Below are positions 45,185-59,750 of a stretch of DNA of 64,000 nt, in pieces. The number at the start of each line of letters is the position of its first letter. The stretch's first letter is position 1. A model generated the notes under the pieces. It was not told the DNA's origin. It saw only the letters and a program-made list of their open reading frames with translations, and did not search any database. A program made the translations under genes and the position numbers. The DNA is from Trichoplusia ni (taxonomy: Eukaryota; Arthropoda; Insecta; Lepidoptera; Noctuidae): assembly GCF_003590095.1 (NCBI RefSeq), contig NC_039491.1:11656001-11720000 (forward strand), in the 5' to 3' direction.

Positions 45185-48100
45185 TTAAGAACGATTTTCG
45201 TCCAACATGTGTATGTATCTTAAAATATGTACGTATTTGTACAGACGGATTATGTCCAAAGTAAAAAATAATAAAATACTAGTCGTCCCGTTCATAATTA
45301 CCGGCTTTTCTTTAAATATGGTATTAACGCTTTTGAAAATGAGAAGGTCACAATATAATACATACTCTTAACAAGTGTCAATTATCGATGATATTTTCCG
45401 ATTATCGTGGAACATTTAGAAAAGTATACCTGATGAATCAAAGACTTTGACGTGATTGTTAGTTTAAAGGGCTCAGGTCTTAATGGCTCCATGGGAAGTA
45501 TAGAAACAATTCGATAATAAGTATAAAAATGGGAAAAGTCATCCTTTTGCTAAGCTTTACGACTTAAAATATTAAGCAAACAATATTGTTTGATACACAC
45601 ATATGATTCAGATACGAGTTTTATGCAAAAATTCTTTTAAACCTAGTGCCAACCAAGCTTTCCTCATCTGAAAAAAACAAAAATAAAAATATCTGTTCTG
45701 GTCGTATTAAAAACGTTCTTTGGTGACATTTGCCGTCAACAAAATCCACATTCAGCCACAAAAAATATTTCGAAAATAAATTATGGTTGGTTACATACCA
45801 AAATGCGATAAAATAAAAAGTAATTGCCGTATGAAGCATCGCGCGGGTTATTTGAATACTCGTTATGGGTCCGTGTGTCTGAAAATAAAAATGCATCATG
45901 TTTTGTGTTCAATTTTGACAATTAAATGCCGTGGGAACTTTGTTTATAAAGAACTTTCAATGTTGTTATGGGGTGTAAATTTATCAAAATTGAAAAAAAA
46001 GGTTTAAAATAAAGAAATTTTGTATGTCTGCCCATGATACCTGCAAAGGTGTCAAAACGTCGGGAACTAAAATCTAAAATTAAACCGCGATGAAATTCAT
46101 AACAGTAGTTTTATTTCAATGTCTAACATTCGCGTAAACCTAAGAAACCACTAAAAAACTGATTTATAAATTCGAATTTCTTCAGAAACTTGAAAATTAC
46201 GTTTCTTGAATAGACGTCATTACCAAACATTCTTCTGATTTGTGTTTACGACCGTCATCAAATTAGAAAAGACCAATTCCAGTGCAGTGGTTCATCAGAA
46301 TCATTATATATTCAACATTTTCCATCGCAATGATTTAATCACGGTACTCGGGGCTGCACAATCTCATTATCTCGTCTGCTCGCCACTCAGCACGAGACGA
46401 CTTTTTCGTCAATTTGCATACGTAATTAATTAACTTTTTTTTTCCGAGAATGTTTTTCTTTTCTGTCCCCTTGGCAGGTGGACTGAGATGAGTACCGCCG
46501 GTTCCTTACTATTCATGTAGCGCAGATGTTTAATTTAATTCGTGTAGTTAGACAGTTGTTTTTAATTACATATACCTTGTCTGCTACACTGCGGCTATTA
46601 TCTACCTCTCATGTTTTAAGATAATAGTGGTTAATTATGACAATATTTTTTTAGTTTTGTACAATAGTTACATAACATATTTTTAACAACAAAAATACAC
46701 AACTGACTGCAAATAAAAACTACTGAGGATCCTTGAAGGACCAAATAAATAGCTGAAAAATATGCACGTTAAATGAAAAAACAATCATATCACTATTCAT
46801 CCAGTCCGAAGTTATCAATTAACAAACTTAAAAAAAAACGAATTGAGAACCTCCTTATTTGAATTCTGTTGAAAAAGTATCAGATCCATCTTATGATTTG
46901 AATTGTTGTCGACTTCCCATCTCCTTCACCTACTTACTACTTACTATTTATGTAATTTTCCACAAGTGAATACCATCGACAAATCCTTATCGCAACACTT
47001 TTCCACCCTATTGTGTTTGTCCGCTTTGGTTTTGAGGTCGGTTGGCTTGCTCCGTATTATATCGACATAATATGGAAAGCCCATCTTCTCATTCTCGAGG
47101 GGTCTGTTAAATAATTTAACAAATTGGTTCTCAAGGTAAGTTTAGGGCTGCGCGCCTGACCACACACCCTTTCAACAGCGGAAGCCTCTAAGAGGCTCGC
47201 CAGACATCGAGACCCGCAGGGACTGAGATCGCGGTGCTTCCCCTTAATGATTTTGCATTAAACCCCTTTAAAATTTAGTAGCAAGGCATACTAGATATAG
47301 AACATTTCCCTCTATTAAGTTGATAATTCAAGTATAGATAAGTTTGAAGTCTGACATTGATTACCTCTTCCTAAAATCTGCATAAAACTATCCTTAGCAA
47401 AACTGGCAGCTTCACTTCATCCACAACTTATTGATAAAATTATTCAATTTTATTGTTTTAAAAACAATTTTACTTGACCAATAAAATGTTAAAATACTTT
47501 AATTTAATTTTATAAGCATCAAATAATCTATCATTACAGAGAATACCAAAGTCTCCTAAGAAGACTACAGGCATGTGGTTGCGGAGTAAAATTACATCAA
47601 ATCATATGAATTATTAAAAAGTTTGTGTACAAGCTTCATAGTTTACGAAAATATTATGGTTCGAGAATCGCATTGAACAATGAAAGTACAAATAAGCGAT
47701 TATATTAATCATTTCACGAAAACATTCATCGATATTTTATATAAATAAAGCTCGGAGAAGTAAAAGAAAAACGTACGGGATAAATAAAATATTGCGTTTG
47801 ATTTGAACATTATGTTCAAGACACAAAAAACGAATGATTCATAACTGGATGGCGACTAACCTGAAAATGTCAGTTTTAAGGCGATGGTGCTATCTACTGA
47901 CACAGCTTGAACTAGTTCAAAATGTCAAACGTCATCGTAGTAACCTTTTGAAGTTTTAGAGGCGTGACGTCACACCAGGAGAACATGGCACATATTGGGA
48001 ATATATCATCAGTTTTTAGGGAGCTTCCTTTTATGGCAGAATTAGACTGTTATTAGAACAAGATGGCGCACTAGGCTGCGCATAGTGGCTTCTCTTTTGC

Positions 48101-48388
48101 ACAAGAATAATTTCTCTGCTTTAGAAGGAAGTGGTAGACCTTTTGGAAACTGTTTTTTGATATGAGTCACCAATAAGACGTCTGAACCATGTTCACAGAG
48201 TATCTGAAGTCAGTTTTACATAGTCATTTGAATTGGAAAGTCACGTCTAAGACAGTTTCTTTCGAGGCCCAAAAATAAACAAAAGGGGTTGAAAATACTT
48301 CAATTTGGAGCAACGTAGCTTATGAACAGAATTAGTTATAAGCAAGTGTATTTTTATCATTTAGGCAAAGCAAAATGAGTCGGGCAGC

Positions 48389-48412
48389 GATATATATATA
48401 TATATATATAAA
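48389..48412. repeat. (AT)n microsatellite
   Basis: About eleven consecutive AT dinucleotides; likely polymorphic. Confidence 0.85.
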
Positions 48413-50003
48413 TTTGTTTAAAAATTTTACAAGTAATATTAAAAATTGTGTTTCCAATTACAAAGAGCGCAGGTTAATATCTCTTAAGCTTAGGAACGGT
48501 TGAGAAATTCATGAACGTGCCTCCCAATGGTAGTCTGTGGGTAATTAATTTTAAAGGGATTATTTACAAATACCAAGGATAGACAAGGTAAGGTAAGAAA
48601 AGCCTAGCCGGTGTTGAATCAAACAAATTGTCACAAAAACAAAGATCTCTTCTTATATTTAGTTATAGGTAAATGACTTTATAGGTAGATAGGATATATT
48701 TATTAAATCATGTTCATGCAAATATTTTTTTTTTGTAAGTTGTGTAAGGTATAAAATGAAAAAAAAAGTTTTAGTGTATGCTGTTTGTGCTGCTGTGCTA
48801 TTAATAAATAACAACTTTCAGCATTTCCATTAGTGTTATTTTTTGTGCTTTTAATTTTTCTATACCAAAAATATAAAATGAGTAGCTCATTTACATTTTA
48901 TTAAAGTAAGCAAAATTCATTATCGCTTTACATTACTTTTTCGTTTTTTTTTTCATGATTTTGTTTACCTCCCTATCCATCAAAAACATTATCAAAGCCA
49001 ACGGATATCGTGTTTGAAAAACAAAAGATGAAGGCATTTAAAGATTTAACTAGGTCGTAAATAAATAATTGGATAATGTAAAAAATAATTAATGTTTCGC
49101 GCTAAGCGGTCCCATTCGAAGGCAAGTAACTCTATATAGAATTTGATCTAAGTTTAACTTGCGTAGAATTCTATTTAATAGTTGTTTGATCAACATACAC
49201 AAATCACTATACCAAATCGAAATAACCAAGTACTATTCGTTGGTAAATAAATTTCAACGCCGCCAAAAATAAATATCGAACTACTGAGGTTTCAGTGGGG
49301 ACAAGTAGAATAAAAAAATAAACACACTACATTCAATTCAAACAAATCTGTCTGAGGCGTCGTACGTTCAAGTTCTAGTCTTCACGAAAGCTTTTTCCAC
49401 CTATCCTCTGTACAAACAAGGACGCCCACAAAAAACGTTTCTATGCAAATAGGGGCAAATAAACCGTGTGTGAGTCAGTGGCGGAGGGATTTAGAGCAGA
49501 CTAGATGTGGTTAGGAAAGGATTAATTATGTCGTGGAAAGTGCTCTTGAAAAGCCTATCCAGTATACAAAGAATTAATTTGTTTTTTTATTTTGAAAAAA
49601 CTTCGATTTCTTTTTTATGTCTCCTTAGTAATGTTTTCATAGATTTTTCTGTTTGAAATGAAGATACTATAAGTTAAACTACAAATTATGTTTATGAATT
49701 ATGTATTAATTCAATCATTAGTAAAGTAATTTTCCTCAAACAATTGATTGACATTAATGCGTAGAAGTAAATTAACTTAACATTCAAGGACCCATAATTA
49801 ACAGCACCACTACCTATAAAACGGTTACTTGGAACAACGAGTGTTGTAAACGTTGTGTATTTAGGCGACAATTATTCAGATTTACTATTTACATAACTTC
49901 CAGTGCGACTCTAAGTCGTTGGCGAGAGCCTTCGCTCCCACAAGATCGCATTTTCGGCGGCGTTTTATACGCGACGCATGCTTGATTCCCACTATACATA
50001 TTT

Positions 50004-50309
50004 ATGATGCCGCCTGGGTTTGCTGGCGGGAAAGGAAAGAATTTTATGGTCTCTTACATAGGTGACCGTGCAAACAATTACGTGTGGTTTGTTTATAGTG
50101 GTTTCGTGAAGTTTTTACGACTTCAGCAGTTAGTAGGTTCGTTATTGTACCCTGAAACTGAATTTCGTTTCGAATTGGATGTTGCTTTAACTGTTTTAGA
50201 TACATTGCAACCGTATGCTGCTTGTATTGCCTGGCTAGCTACAAACGATTGCAACTCCGTGGGTCGATATATCCCTACAAGATGCATATTGTCAGCAGTA
50301 AATGTCTAA
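50004..50309 (+). CDS. Hypothetical 101-aa ORF
   Basis: This is the longest ORF in the right half apart from piggyBac. It starts at ATG (MMPPGFAGGKGKNFMVSYIG) and ends ...GRYIPTRCILSAVNV. It has a mixed composition without low complexity, and a TATA-like TTTTATAC lies about 40 bp upstream. I recognise no domain or family. In AT-rich DNA a 101-codon ORF is somewhat unusual but can occur by chance. Confidence 0.2.
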   Translation: MMPPGFAGGKGKNFMVSYIGDRANNYVWFVYSGFVKFLRLQQLVGSLLYPETEFRFELDVALTVLDTLQPYAACIAWLATNDCNSVGRYIPTRCILSAVNV

Positions 50310-50739
50310 CAATATTGACGATCACATCGACAACAATAAATCATTTTCTAACTTAATTCCATTTTGCCATTTTTTGTAAACGTCTAATACACTAAGATAA
50401 ATGTTCTCGTCCAGGTTTTAATAAATTTAGCTTATTAAAACCATGTCTTTAGCTTACAAGACAAACTGCACATCTAATCACTGACAATAAATTAAGTTCA
50501 AAGTGCACTAGAAATTCACAGATCAGTTTGATTCCGATCGGATATTCGGATAAGTAGAGCAAACATTCCTCGTCGGTTAGATTGTCTTAAGACGAACAAC
50601 GCGCTTAGTATTAACCCGTAAAGTTCTACAGTCATTGTGGAAGCAAGACATCGTTACGCGCTGTATAGAGCGCCATCTCACTTGTTCAATGCCAACAATT
50701 TGCTTTACAAGTTCATAGTACTAGTGCAGTTCACTAAGA

Positions 50740-50875
50740 GTCAGTAGTTTGTTCAATCAATCGCAACTTGTACGATGGCTTGTGTACCCGTTGTTACCGT
50801 TTCGCGGTTTCCGTTTCTAATGTTCGAATTGGAATTGTTTTGTTTGAAATTAATGCTTTTCGTTTGTTTCGCAAA
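50740..50875 (+). other. Candidate first exon with initiator and strong splice donor
   Basis: An initiator-like TCAGTAG at about 50740 is followed by an ATG at 50775 opening MACVPVVTVSRFPFLMFELE. The frame runs straight into a strong donor (GCAAA|GTAAGTTTT, GT at 50876-50877) with no stop before it. This is the layout of an arthropod first coding exon. No downstream exon was found, so this stays tentative. Confidence 0.25.
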
Positions 50876-53800
50876 GTAAGTTTTATTTTAAAGATTTATT
50901 AGTCTAGACTGTGTTCTTAAATCGAAATGTAGTTATTCGGTAGTCCCAGTAGAAATAACAGTTCACGTCAATATCTAACAATAAAACAATTGTTTGTATA
51001 AACGTCTATTCTATTATATGAGGGTATTAAACCTAACTGTATTAAGAATGAAATGAACCCACTAGGGAAAGTGCACGTAAATCAAACCAAGGGAACTGTA
51101 TCTACAAACGGTATCCAGTACAATTCGAGTTACAAAGCGTGGACACGTTACCAACTGCACCAGGCGCCACTCCGCTAGCCGGCAAAACGTAAACATTGTT
51201 CCCATCCCTAATTTACCACCGCACAAAGGAAAAACATAGGTGAAATGAATGCAGGTATTCCGGACATTCAGGTGCCCAGCAAACGTGCATTCCCACGTAT
51301 TCGTCCGACCTTATAGGTAGACAGTTAACACAAGCAGGAATTTTCAGACTGCGATTAACCATTACGACAAATGCTTTATGTCACGGGGTTTTTATTTGCG
51401 TCTACATACACACTATTTAGTAAAAATAAAGTTTCATGATGTGTGCTGAGGTAAGCAGGTACAGTGTCGTATAGCCAAAAAAAGATGTACTGCAAGAATG
51501 CACATACAAAAATATACCTCACTTACATTACCTAATGTTGCAAAAAAATTACAAAATTAGTTTGCTTAGCTGAAAAACTAAACGTCAATAAATAAAAAAA
51601 ACGAAAGAAAAAGTAGATCCGAGATTAGAAAATATAATCAAGAAGAAAAAATTCAGACATGACAATTTTTTTTACACTCAAAAAAATTATAACTCGAAAA
51701 ACCGTAACACACAAAGTTACGAAAGGATAAAATCACAGAGTTCACAATGAAACAATGAACAAGCCGAAGGAAATTAAGTTTCCAGCAGTAGATGTGAAAG
51801 ACAGAGAACGTTCAGTATAATTGCCGTGCGGTTAACTGAGGCCGTCCGGTATTACACGAACAATGAGAGCTGCGAATCGAGTGACCATTTTGTGGCCTTT
51901 ATTAAAAATATATTAACGGATTTTGTTAGTGGATAACCGACACAATTGAAAGTATGGGACCTAGGTGATTTTTTGCCCAGCTCTGTGTTTGAATGTGGGT
52001 CTTTTTTTTAGGGAAGCCGAGTGATGTCTGTAAATGGTAAATTTGTGAATCAATAACATTAAGTTGCGATTTAGTCTGTGGGAGATGACGTAGCTAGAAA
52101 TGTTTTGTTTTGTTGGAGCAGAGTAATGTATATTGATACTCAATTTCATACAAACCTTGAATGGCAACTTTAGGTCTCTGTATTTTTGATCAAAATCAAA
52201 TAGGCTATTTCCAGAAGGGCTAAAATGGCGCTTTAGAAATATAAGTTGCCAGTGTTTAAGTTCGACTAAAAGCAAAACTTTTTTATATGGCATAATAATC
52301 TCAGCAAAGCGAAAGCAAATTACAATACAATGTAATTGAATGCGATATATAAAGTGAAATTTAGGTTACGTTAAAAAATCTAACGTCGTGGTCACCCTAT
52401 TTGTGACGTTTACTCACTGAATACAGAGTTGGAGACCAGATAAAAATGGTTTCAGTATACAACGACAATAATAGGCGTCGTTTTAAGCAAGGGTTGTTTT
52501 TCTACAGCGGTGTGGGAGAACATTTAAATTAAATAAAGTTATTAATTTAAAGCTGTGTAGTTAGAAGTTGTCAGGTTAATGTTATCGGGTAGTCGAACAC
52601 GGTGAGTATTAACTATATCTTTACTCAGGGTTTATTGGATATTGTAAGTCATTAAAGTAACTCTTTTTAGTACTAAAGGTGAACACAAATTTTCTTTTAT
52701 TTTATGAATTGCTTTAGTTTAATTTATCTCAATGCAATATTTGATAAAAATTGTATTATAAACAAACTGAAACAAGCCTTTTTTAATAACTTCTAAAACA
52801 TTCAAACAAAAATATACCTCCCAAGTCACATTATAATTGCACTCTAAAGAATGGTACGTAGCTACCTAATATCAAAAGCATTCACCCTTTGTTAACATTA
52901 TTTTTTCTGAAAACGCTTTTAAAGCCGCTGGCGTTTTAAAACCTACAGATCACATAAAATAACAAAGAATGATGGGGTGACCGCAGACATGCCATAAATA
53001 TGTTGGTATAACGTTGTGAATAATTTAAGCGGGGCTGGGCCTAAGTAAATATTGTTGCTCGCGTATGGAGGCTTCGTCACAACCTGTAAGTTATCGCACG
53101 AACGCGTGTTTGAGTTCCTTAATACAGGCCTACGTATTGACTTTGATTTGGTGTGGGAGTTAATTTCGTTACGTTGTCCCAATTGTATTGATCGTCTGGT
53201 AGTAAGGAACTATTTGTAGAGCGTGAACTAGGCTTAGTTACTTGTGAGCTTTCCACTTTAAGGTTTCCATTGTGTAGTTTCCACTTGGTCCAGTGGCTAG
53301 TGTAGCGTACTAACGAAGGAGTGATACCTGCTGCTTTATACTGGCACAGTTAAGGTTGTAATTAAGTCTTAACTAAAATAACGACAGCAGTAGCGGATAG
53401 TTCCTAAGTTTATGGCTTTTTATAGTATAGTTATAGTTATAGTATAGTCAGGTTAAGTTACGAAAAACTTTGTATCATTGTAGAAGACTGTTAATGCAGA
53501 TTTATTAACATAATATAGAAAGAAGAAAAAAAAAATAGCAAGCTGTTTTTTGTTACATATAAATATACGTAGATACCTAATGTATGGCGTCAGTAATCAC
53601 ATTCGCAGTAATTAAAACCAGCTTTTCAATGAATAGCAGTCCTAAGCACAGACAACTCCACGCATGATGAGGCATAAATGCATCGAATTAACGAACTATA
53701 GTGTGCTAGTTGTGCTGCATTCAATTCATTAATAATGCCTGTCCACGTTCAATAATTTACACATATAACCAGATTTACTGCATCGCGAAACACTAACCAT

Positions 53801-55581
53801 ATTTTCTATTATTCAAATGCTTAACAGCAGGAAACGGATATGGCGCAGTTTATAAATTACAACGCACAATAATTTCCCACCACCAAAATGTCTGATTCAT
53901 GTTTTGAAACTATTCAACGCATAATTAATAGTGTGTAAATGATATTATTAAAATCGTATGTCAGAAGCACCGTGTTGGCGGTTTTCCACGGATCAAATGA
54001 ATTCTCTTGGACATTTTATGGCGATGGCGTTTAGTGGCGTAATGGTTAAATTGGGCATACTTTTTAAAAAAACGTTGACAATGGTTAAGTGGTTCAACCT
54101 TTTTGTTCTGAATTGTGTGTTTTTTTTTATATCACTACGAGTGTAACAATAGAACGAAAATTTGCATTTGTTTTCATTATTTCTGTAAAAATTTAAGGTC
54201 GATTAACATGAGAAGCAAAACAGCGTAATTTAATTAGATCAGTGTTTGGATGAGATATGTGAAGATTACGCAAAGTTTTCGAAGTTATTTTCTGGGCACA
54301 TTTTGAAAGTCTAATGATTATAATGAAAGCTTTTCAAGGGGTTAGCTTTATTATGTATGTTTTCAATTTTCGTAACTTACTATTTATGACATAAAACATA
54401 AATAAAGCCATACATTTTAAATAATTTTATTGTGACCTACCTTTAATCTTGTAACAGCCAAACATTCCAACGCAATCCAATTTACAAAAGAAAATACTTC
54501 GGGGCTATCCAAACCTAAAAATCCACTTCCACAATATAGGTAAGTGTTGGTGAAGTTATAAAAAGGGTCTAGGAAACGTTTGACCACGGTATTATTCGTA
54601 CATTACTGGTGAAACTACCGCGTTTCCAGGCCAGTATTAAAGTGCACCTTGGAGCCTCTGTTTCGGTTCAAAAACAATAAAATTTGCATTCTTATAAGGG
54701 GCACATCCAGTTACACTTCGGTAAAACTATGAACTTTGTGGTTACATTTTCAAAAACGAAATTGTCAAAGGTATTCCCTTTTGGGACGTTTTTAAAAACG
54801 TTGAGTGTCACAAACGACCCTAGAGAAGTTGAATTACTTTATTTTTTTAGAATATAATTGTAAAACTCTTTTCCAATGTTCTTTGCTTCTGTACACTTCA
54901 GCATCTTCAGCTATCTATGATCATCACTAACATCTATTACGATTCACATCTAGAATAACAGAAAAAACCTCATTAACGGCATATAAGAAGCATTGAATGG
55001 CTATTTAAGCTTAAAGGTCAATAAAACACGCCTAAAAGTGCGTACAATTACAATAGAACGATAAAAAACGTAACGGCAAAAAGTGTCAACAAGAGACTTC
55101 GAACAATTAAAGCCGTACAGTCGTATATTAAAAAAACGGAAAAGCGTAAAACAAATAGTAGAAAAGGCAGCGGAATTCGTACAATAAAAACAAACTGGCC
55201 TGTGAAAATAGGACTCTGAAGCGATCCCCGTAATACAGTTTGCTTTGGGCACGCTGTTGATTTCGGATTTTACATTATCTACCGCCGTGATGAGGGGAAA
55301 CGTTTCAAAAGCCTTTCACTTTTTAACCAAGGAGTTTTTAGTTTCACGTTGAACTTCACAGTGGAGATTTAAAAAAAATGTATTTGTAAATAGGTATTAT
55401 AAAACTTAAGAAAAAGTTAAGTCATAAATATCTAATGTTCCGTACTTTTTTTCCCAAAAAATTCCTACGGAATTCCTTTTGTAAATGTTTGCTATTTACC
55501 AATATATTCAAGTAACTCCGTCAAGTAATTGTGTGTAAGAAATACGCCTCATTGTTTACGATAGTAAGTATGTTATACTGA

Positions 55582-55977
55582 ACTAGCGGTTGCGCGCGCC
55601 TTCGTCTGCGTGGGACTTAAAATATGAGTTGGTTTTTTTTTAATTGCAACTAGTAGTCTAAGAATTCACGCATCTTCTGCATGTTTTTGAAACGTATTCC
55701 ACTACTGCTCCTTCTAACCATAGTATACATTATCGTGATAGTATACATATCTACATTTATTTAAACTTTTCCATACAATTGTGGTACATATGGAGGTCTT
55801 GATGCTAGTCAACCTTTGGGTCAAATGGAATAGGTACAACAGTTACAATTCATCATAATAGCCTTCGTCAATAAGTGGGTAATCTAACCCTGAAAGGCTT
55901 TTCTAAATCGACACATAAGTCCCTTAGTTAGCGCGTCCAAACAAACAAGCTGTAGCTTTTTAATATTAGATAGATTT
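55582..55977 (-). mobile_element. Helitron-like element, minus orientation
   Basis: It begins ACTAGCGGTTGCGCGCGCCT then TCGTCTGCGTGGG, the reverse complement of the usual moth Helitron-like 3' end. It finishes with TTAGCGCGTCCAAACAAACA then GCTTTTTAATATTAGATAGAT, the reverse complement of the usual left end. Both ends are recognisable, so it is a nearly full-length, diverged non-autonomous copy. Confidence 0.65.
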
Positions 55978-58900
55978 GATTTTATTAAGTTTCATGTATA
56001 GCGAACACAAGAACGATAATAGTCGGAACCTTTTTGTTCTTTTTATCTTTTCAAGCGTAAATTTAATTGCCATCACTACTTCTTCCGAAAGCGGTTATGG
56101 TCCATTTACTTAAATCGTAACTGCTTTATTCTTAGCTCTTCAAGTTTTGGAACAACAAAGGGTTCCTGAGATAAAACAAATAAATTGTTTTCTCGGAGGC
56201 TAACTCGAGCAATAAGTGTTGTAACAAGTATGCCCGTTTTTTGGACGATCCCTTTGGAAAGTTTAATATTCAGTTAATTAGATGAGATTGGTATTGAGTT
56301 CAGATTTTGATATTATAAGGAACAAATCTGCCACAATGTTAAACATTTATAGATACCTATTTAGAATATGATACAATAACAATTGTATAAAAAGGTTTTT
56401 TTTAGGGATACAAATTTAGCGAGTTATTTGTGTTAAATACTTATTATTATGTCAATTAAGGTTGTGGAACCGCAGATTACCAAATCGTAAACAATTCACG
56501 TGAAACTGTGACATTATTTCACTGCTTACCTAGCATGTCAACCTTCGTCGAGCGGCTTCTAATAAATAATATACGAGTTTAAAAAATAAAACGGAGCGCA
56601 GACTGGGTCCGCATAAATATTGTATGAAGTGTACCGTAGACAACTATTGGACAGTAAATGGTGTTTTATGGGATAACATTTATTGTTTTACCGAGCTTAG
56701 CCAAGATGGTTCTTTATTCCAAACCTATTGTTTATTGAGTCTGGAGTCGATTTATTTTTGCTTTCGTTGGTGATGCTTTTATTTAGGTAATAAATAATTT
56801 ATAGAGACGTCCGTGCCGGGATCGTATTGTATGCACCTCTTATGGGGCGGACATGAGCAATGCTCATTTTTAGATGAAGATCATACTCAATTGAGTGGTG
56901 TGAAGATTTCTTTAGCAGTTTGAAGAAATCATTGTCTACTCTTAATAAGAAAAAAAAGGATGTATCTGTAAACGAACAGGTAGGTTTATTCTTTATTTAA
57001 ACCCATACAATCTTATTTCATTATTTTAGATTGTGTTCAAAACGTTATTTAATAAATTTTTTTCGTTATATTTGTAATTCGGTTACGTAAGGTTCACTAC
57101 AAAATGCCTAGACTCGAAATGTTAACAAGGCTTAATTTTGTTTCCGTCGTAAAATATTTATATTTTATTATCGTTTGAGCGAAAGCCTAGGATTATCCTT
57201 GCTTAAATTTAGAACTTTCGGTTGAGAATATAATACTGGTAAATGATTTTACAGCCTATCGTCTTGAAACTTAGTACCTACGAAATCCGGGTTAATGCTT
57301 ATTTACGATCCAGTTTTGTGCGTATTTCATTTAAGTTGGTAAACATTACACAAATTGATCTCGTTGGGCTCTACTATTATTTGAAAGTAGAATAGTTCGG
57401 CATAAGGCTGTTGTATAAGAAAAAAAATGACAAAAAAATTATGAAATACACATGAAACCGTTTGCTTTGAACAAGATATGTCTTTAACTTTAACTCCTCC
57501 TTGTATTGTGATGATTCCTAAAGCGAATTATTTTTTTGGCAAGTCTCAGTCATAACAACGAACGAAGCAACAAAATATTCATAGAAAACATAGTGACCTG
57601 GATAGAAAAACGGAAGCTACACTTACACTCGAACTATATAATTTTCCAATATTTTACTAGATAAAATTTTCTTTTCACGATACTGTTTCCCTGCATTTGC
57701 CAAAAATGGCAGACATATAGGATGCAAAAAAATCTTTAGATTTTTTAAAAAGCATAACGATGCAGAGACTGTCGTATCGTTTATAGTCGCCAAAATAGTT
57801 TTGTGAGTTAATCGCCACAAATTATCCTTTTAAGTCAATCTAGTTAAAAGTAAAAAATGGACGCGATATCACCTTCCTGAGGCTATTGATTTTTTCACAA
57901 TATAGAACATATCGTTATAATAAATGTCGGAGTAACAACTACTGCATATAATCCCCAGGGGTCAGTCAGTGCAAATGACGTGATGTGCACTGTAAATGAC
58001 CATTATTTCAACACAGCCCATCACTGACACAACAAAATAAAACAAAAAAGTTATGAATTTTAAACCTTATGTCCAACACGTTAAGACTCAATTTATTCAT
58101 TTTAATTTTGTTATTAATTTTGTGAGCTGCCTAATGGATCGTTTTTTCCACGGATTTTTCCTCTTGAATATTTTATTATATTTTTCGGAATAATTAATAA
58201 ATCAAACGGCTGCCCTACTCTGGAGAGTGTGAGGCGTAAATAAAAATATTAAGGCCTTCATTATACATCCATCAGTTTTTGAAAAGGACTTTTTGTCTTT
58301 TTTATAAAACTTTAATAATGCAGTACGAAACTTCAAAAGCTGCACAAATATATAGTTTTCAATTTATTGTGCTCCGTAAACGACCATTAATATTAATTTT
58401 ATATTCATAACAATGTTTCCTCAAGAAAATCATAAGAAAATTGTTCACGGAACGCTGCACCTCAGTTGGTTCAACAAAAATCTATAACCGCTAACACATT
58501 ACGTTCAGCTGCGCAATGAAGGGGGGTAAGAGGGGGTAAGACTGAATCTTCTAGAAAACTAGCCCCCGGGGCATTGGATTGATGACCTCTATGCCTCAGG
58601 TGATCCATGGATAAATTGCCACGGTGCCCAGCCAACAGTTTTTGCTTTATGAGTCACTATTTTGGGGAAATATTCTTTATTACCCTGTTTCGGGGATTTT
58701 GGGACAGTAAGTCTATGACAGCGTGTTGTTTTTGTTGTACTTTTAAGTTGCTTTGTTTATGCAAAGTTGTCTTTGAGTGTACTTTGGAATCTCGAATTCT
58801 GTATAAAATAGTACCCATGAAATATTTCAGTTGCATTTGGTTTATGAAAATTAATAATATTATTAATATTGCGGTTTTGGCCAGAAACAAAAAGAATATT

Positions 58901-59654
58901 AAAGCAGTACTGTAGAAAAAAATATAAATTCTTGTAAAAAATAAGTTTCATTGAACTCGCATTAAAGTTTAAATACTGATAAAGATTTTTTTTATTTTGA
59001 AAAATATATTTTATTTTGTAAAAACATGGTACAAGCATAGGTCTTAGAATAAGTATTATGACCTCATGTTCTGCCACATTATGGCGTACAAAATTTAAAT
59101 GGTACTCATCTTTTACTGGAAAATCTTTAGTAAAAGTTCGTCGAAAAAGAAAAACATACAGTCAATCTCTCGATATTAAAATATTCTAACCTTATATCTT
59201 CCATGAAAAACCAAACAAAAAATCCGAACAAAACAAACCACGTCACATAAAATAACAACTTGATAGTTGTTACTGAGGTACTAATTAACCTTTATGAAAC
59301 ACAGACAAGCAGCTGAAATTTTCAAACAATCTTTATATTCAAAGTAAAACTAAATGCATTTATCCAACGCTGGAATTAATTTCGCTACAATAGTTCAAAG
59401 TTCACAAGGTTCACTGTCTGTATCGTTGAACTTTGTATCATCACTGAAGTACTTAACATTTTATAGTAAACTCTGTGAATTTTACGTTTACAACATCATT
59501 TGTTTTGACCCTCGTTTACTGTTTGAAATTAGTATTGTTTGAATACTGCTGCGGTCCTTTTGCTTCTTTTAAAATTCATAATATGTACACTATTACTCAT
59601 GGCGACAGCCGAATCCCGTCATTGTCCAGAGCTTTTTATATATTAGCTAATCTG

Positions 59655-59750
59655 GTGAACTTCTTTCTGCCGAGCTAGTTTGTGAAACTGATTATTCTAA
59701 TCGGTCCAGCCGTTTAGGAGTTCAGTGATACACACGCGTACGTAGTAAAA
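59655..59750 (+). repeat. Retroposon or Helitron-like fragment
   Basis: CTAATCGGTCCAGCCGTTTA then GGAGTTCAGTGATACACACG is a string found at the 3' side of several moth retroposons. Only a short fragment is present, starting near GAGCTAGTTTGTG. Confidence 0.5.
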
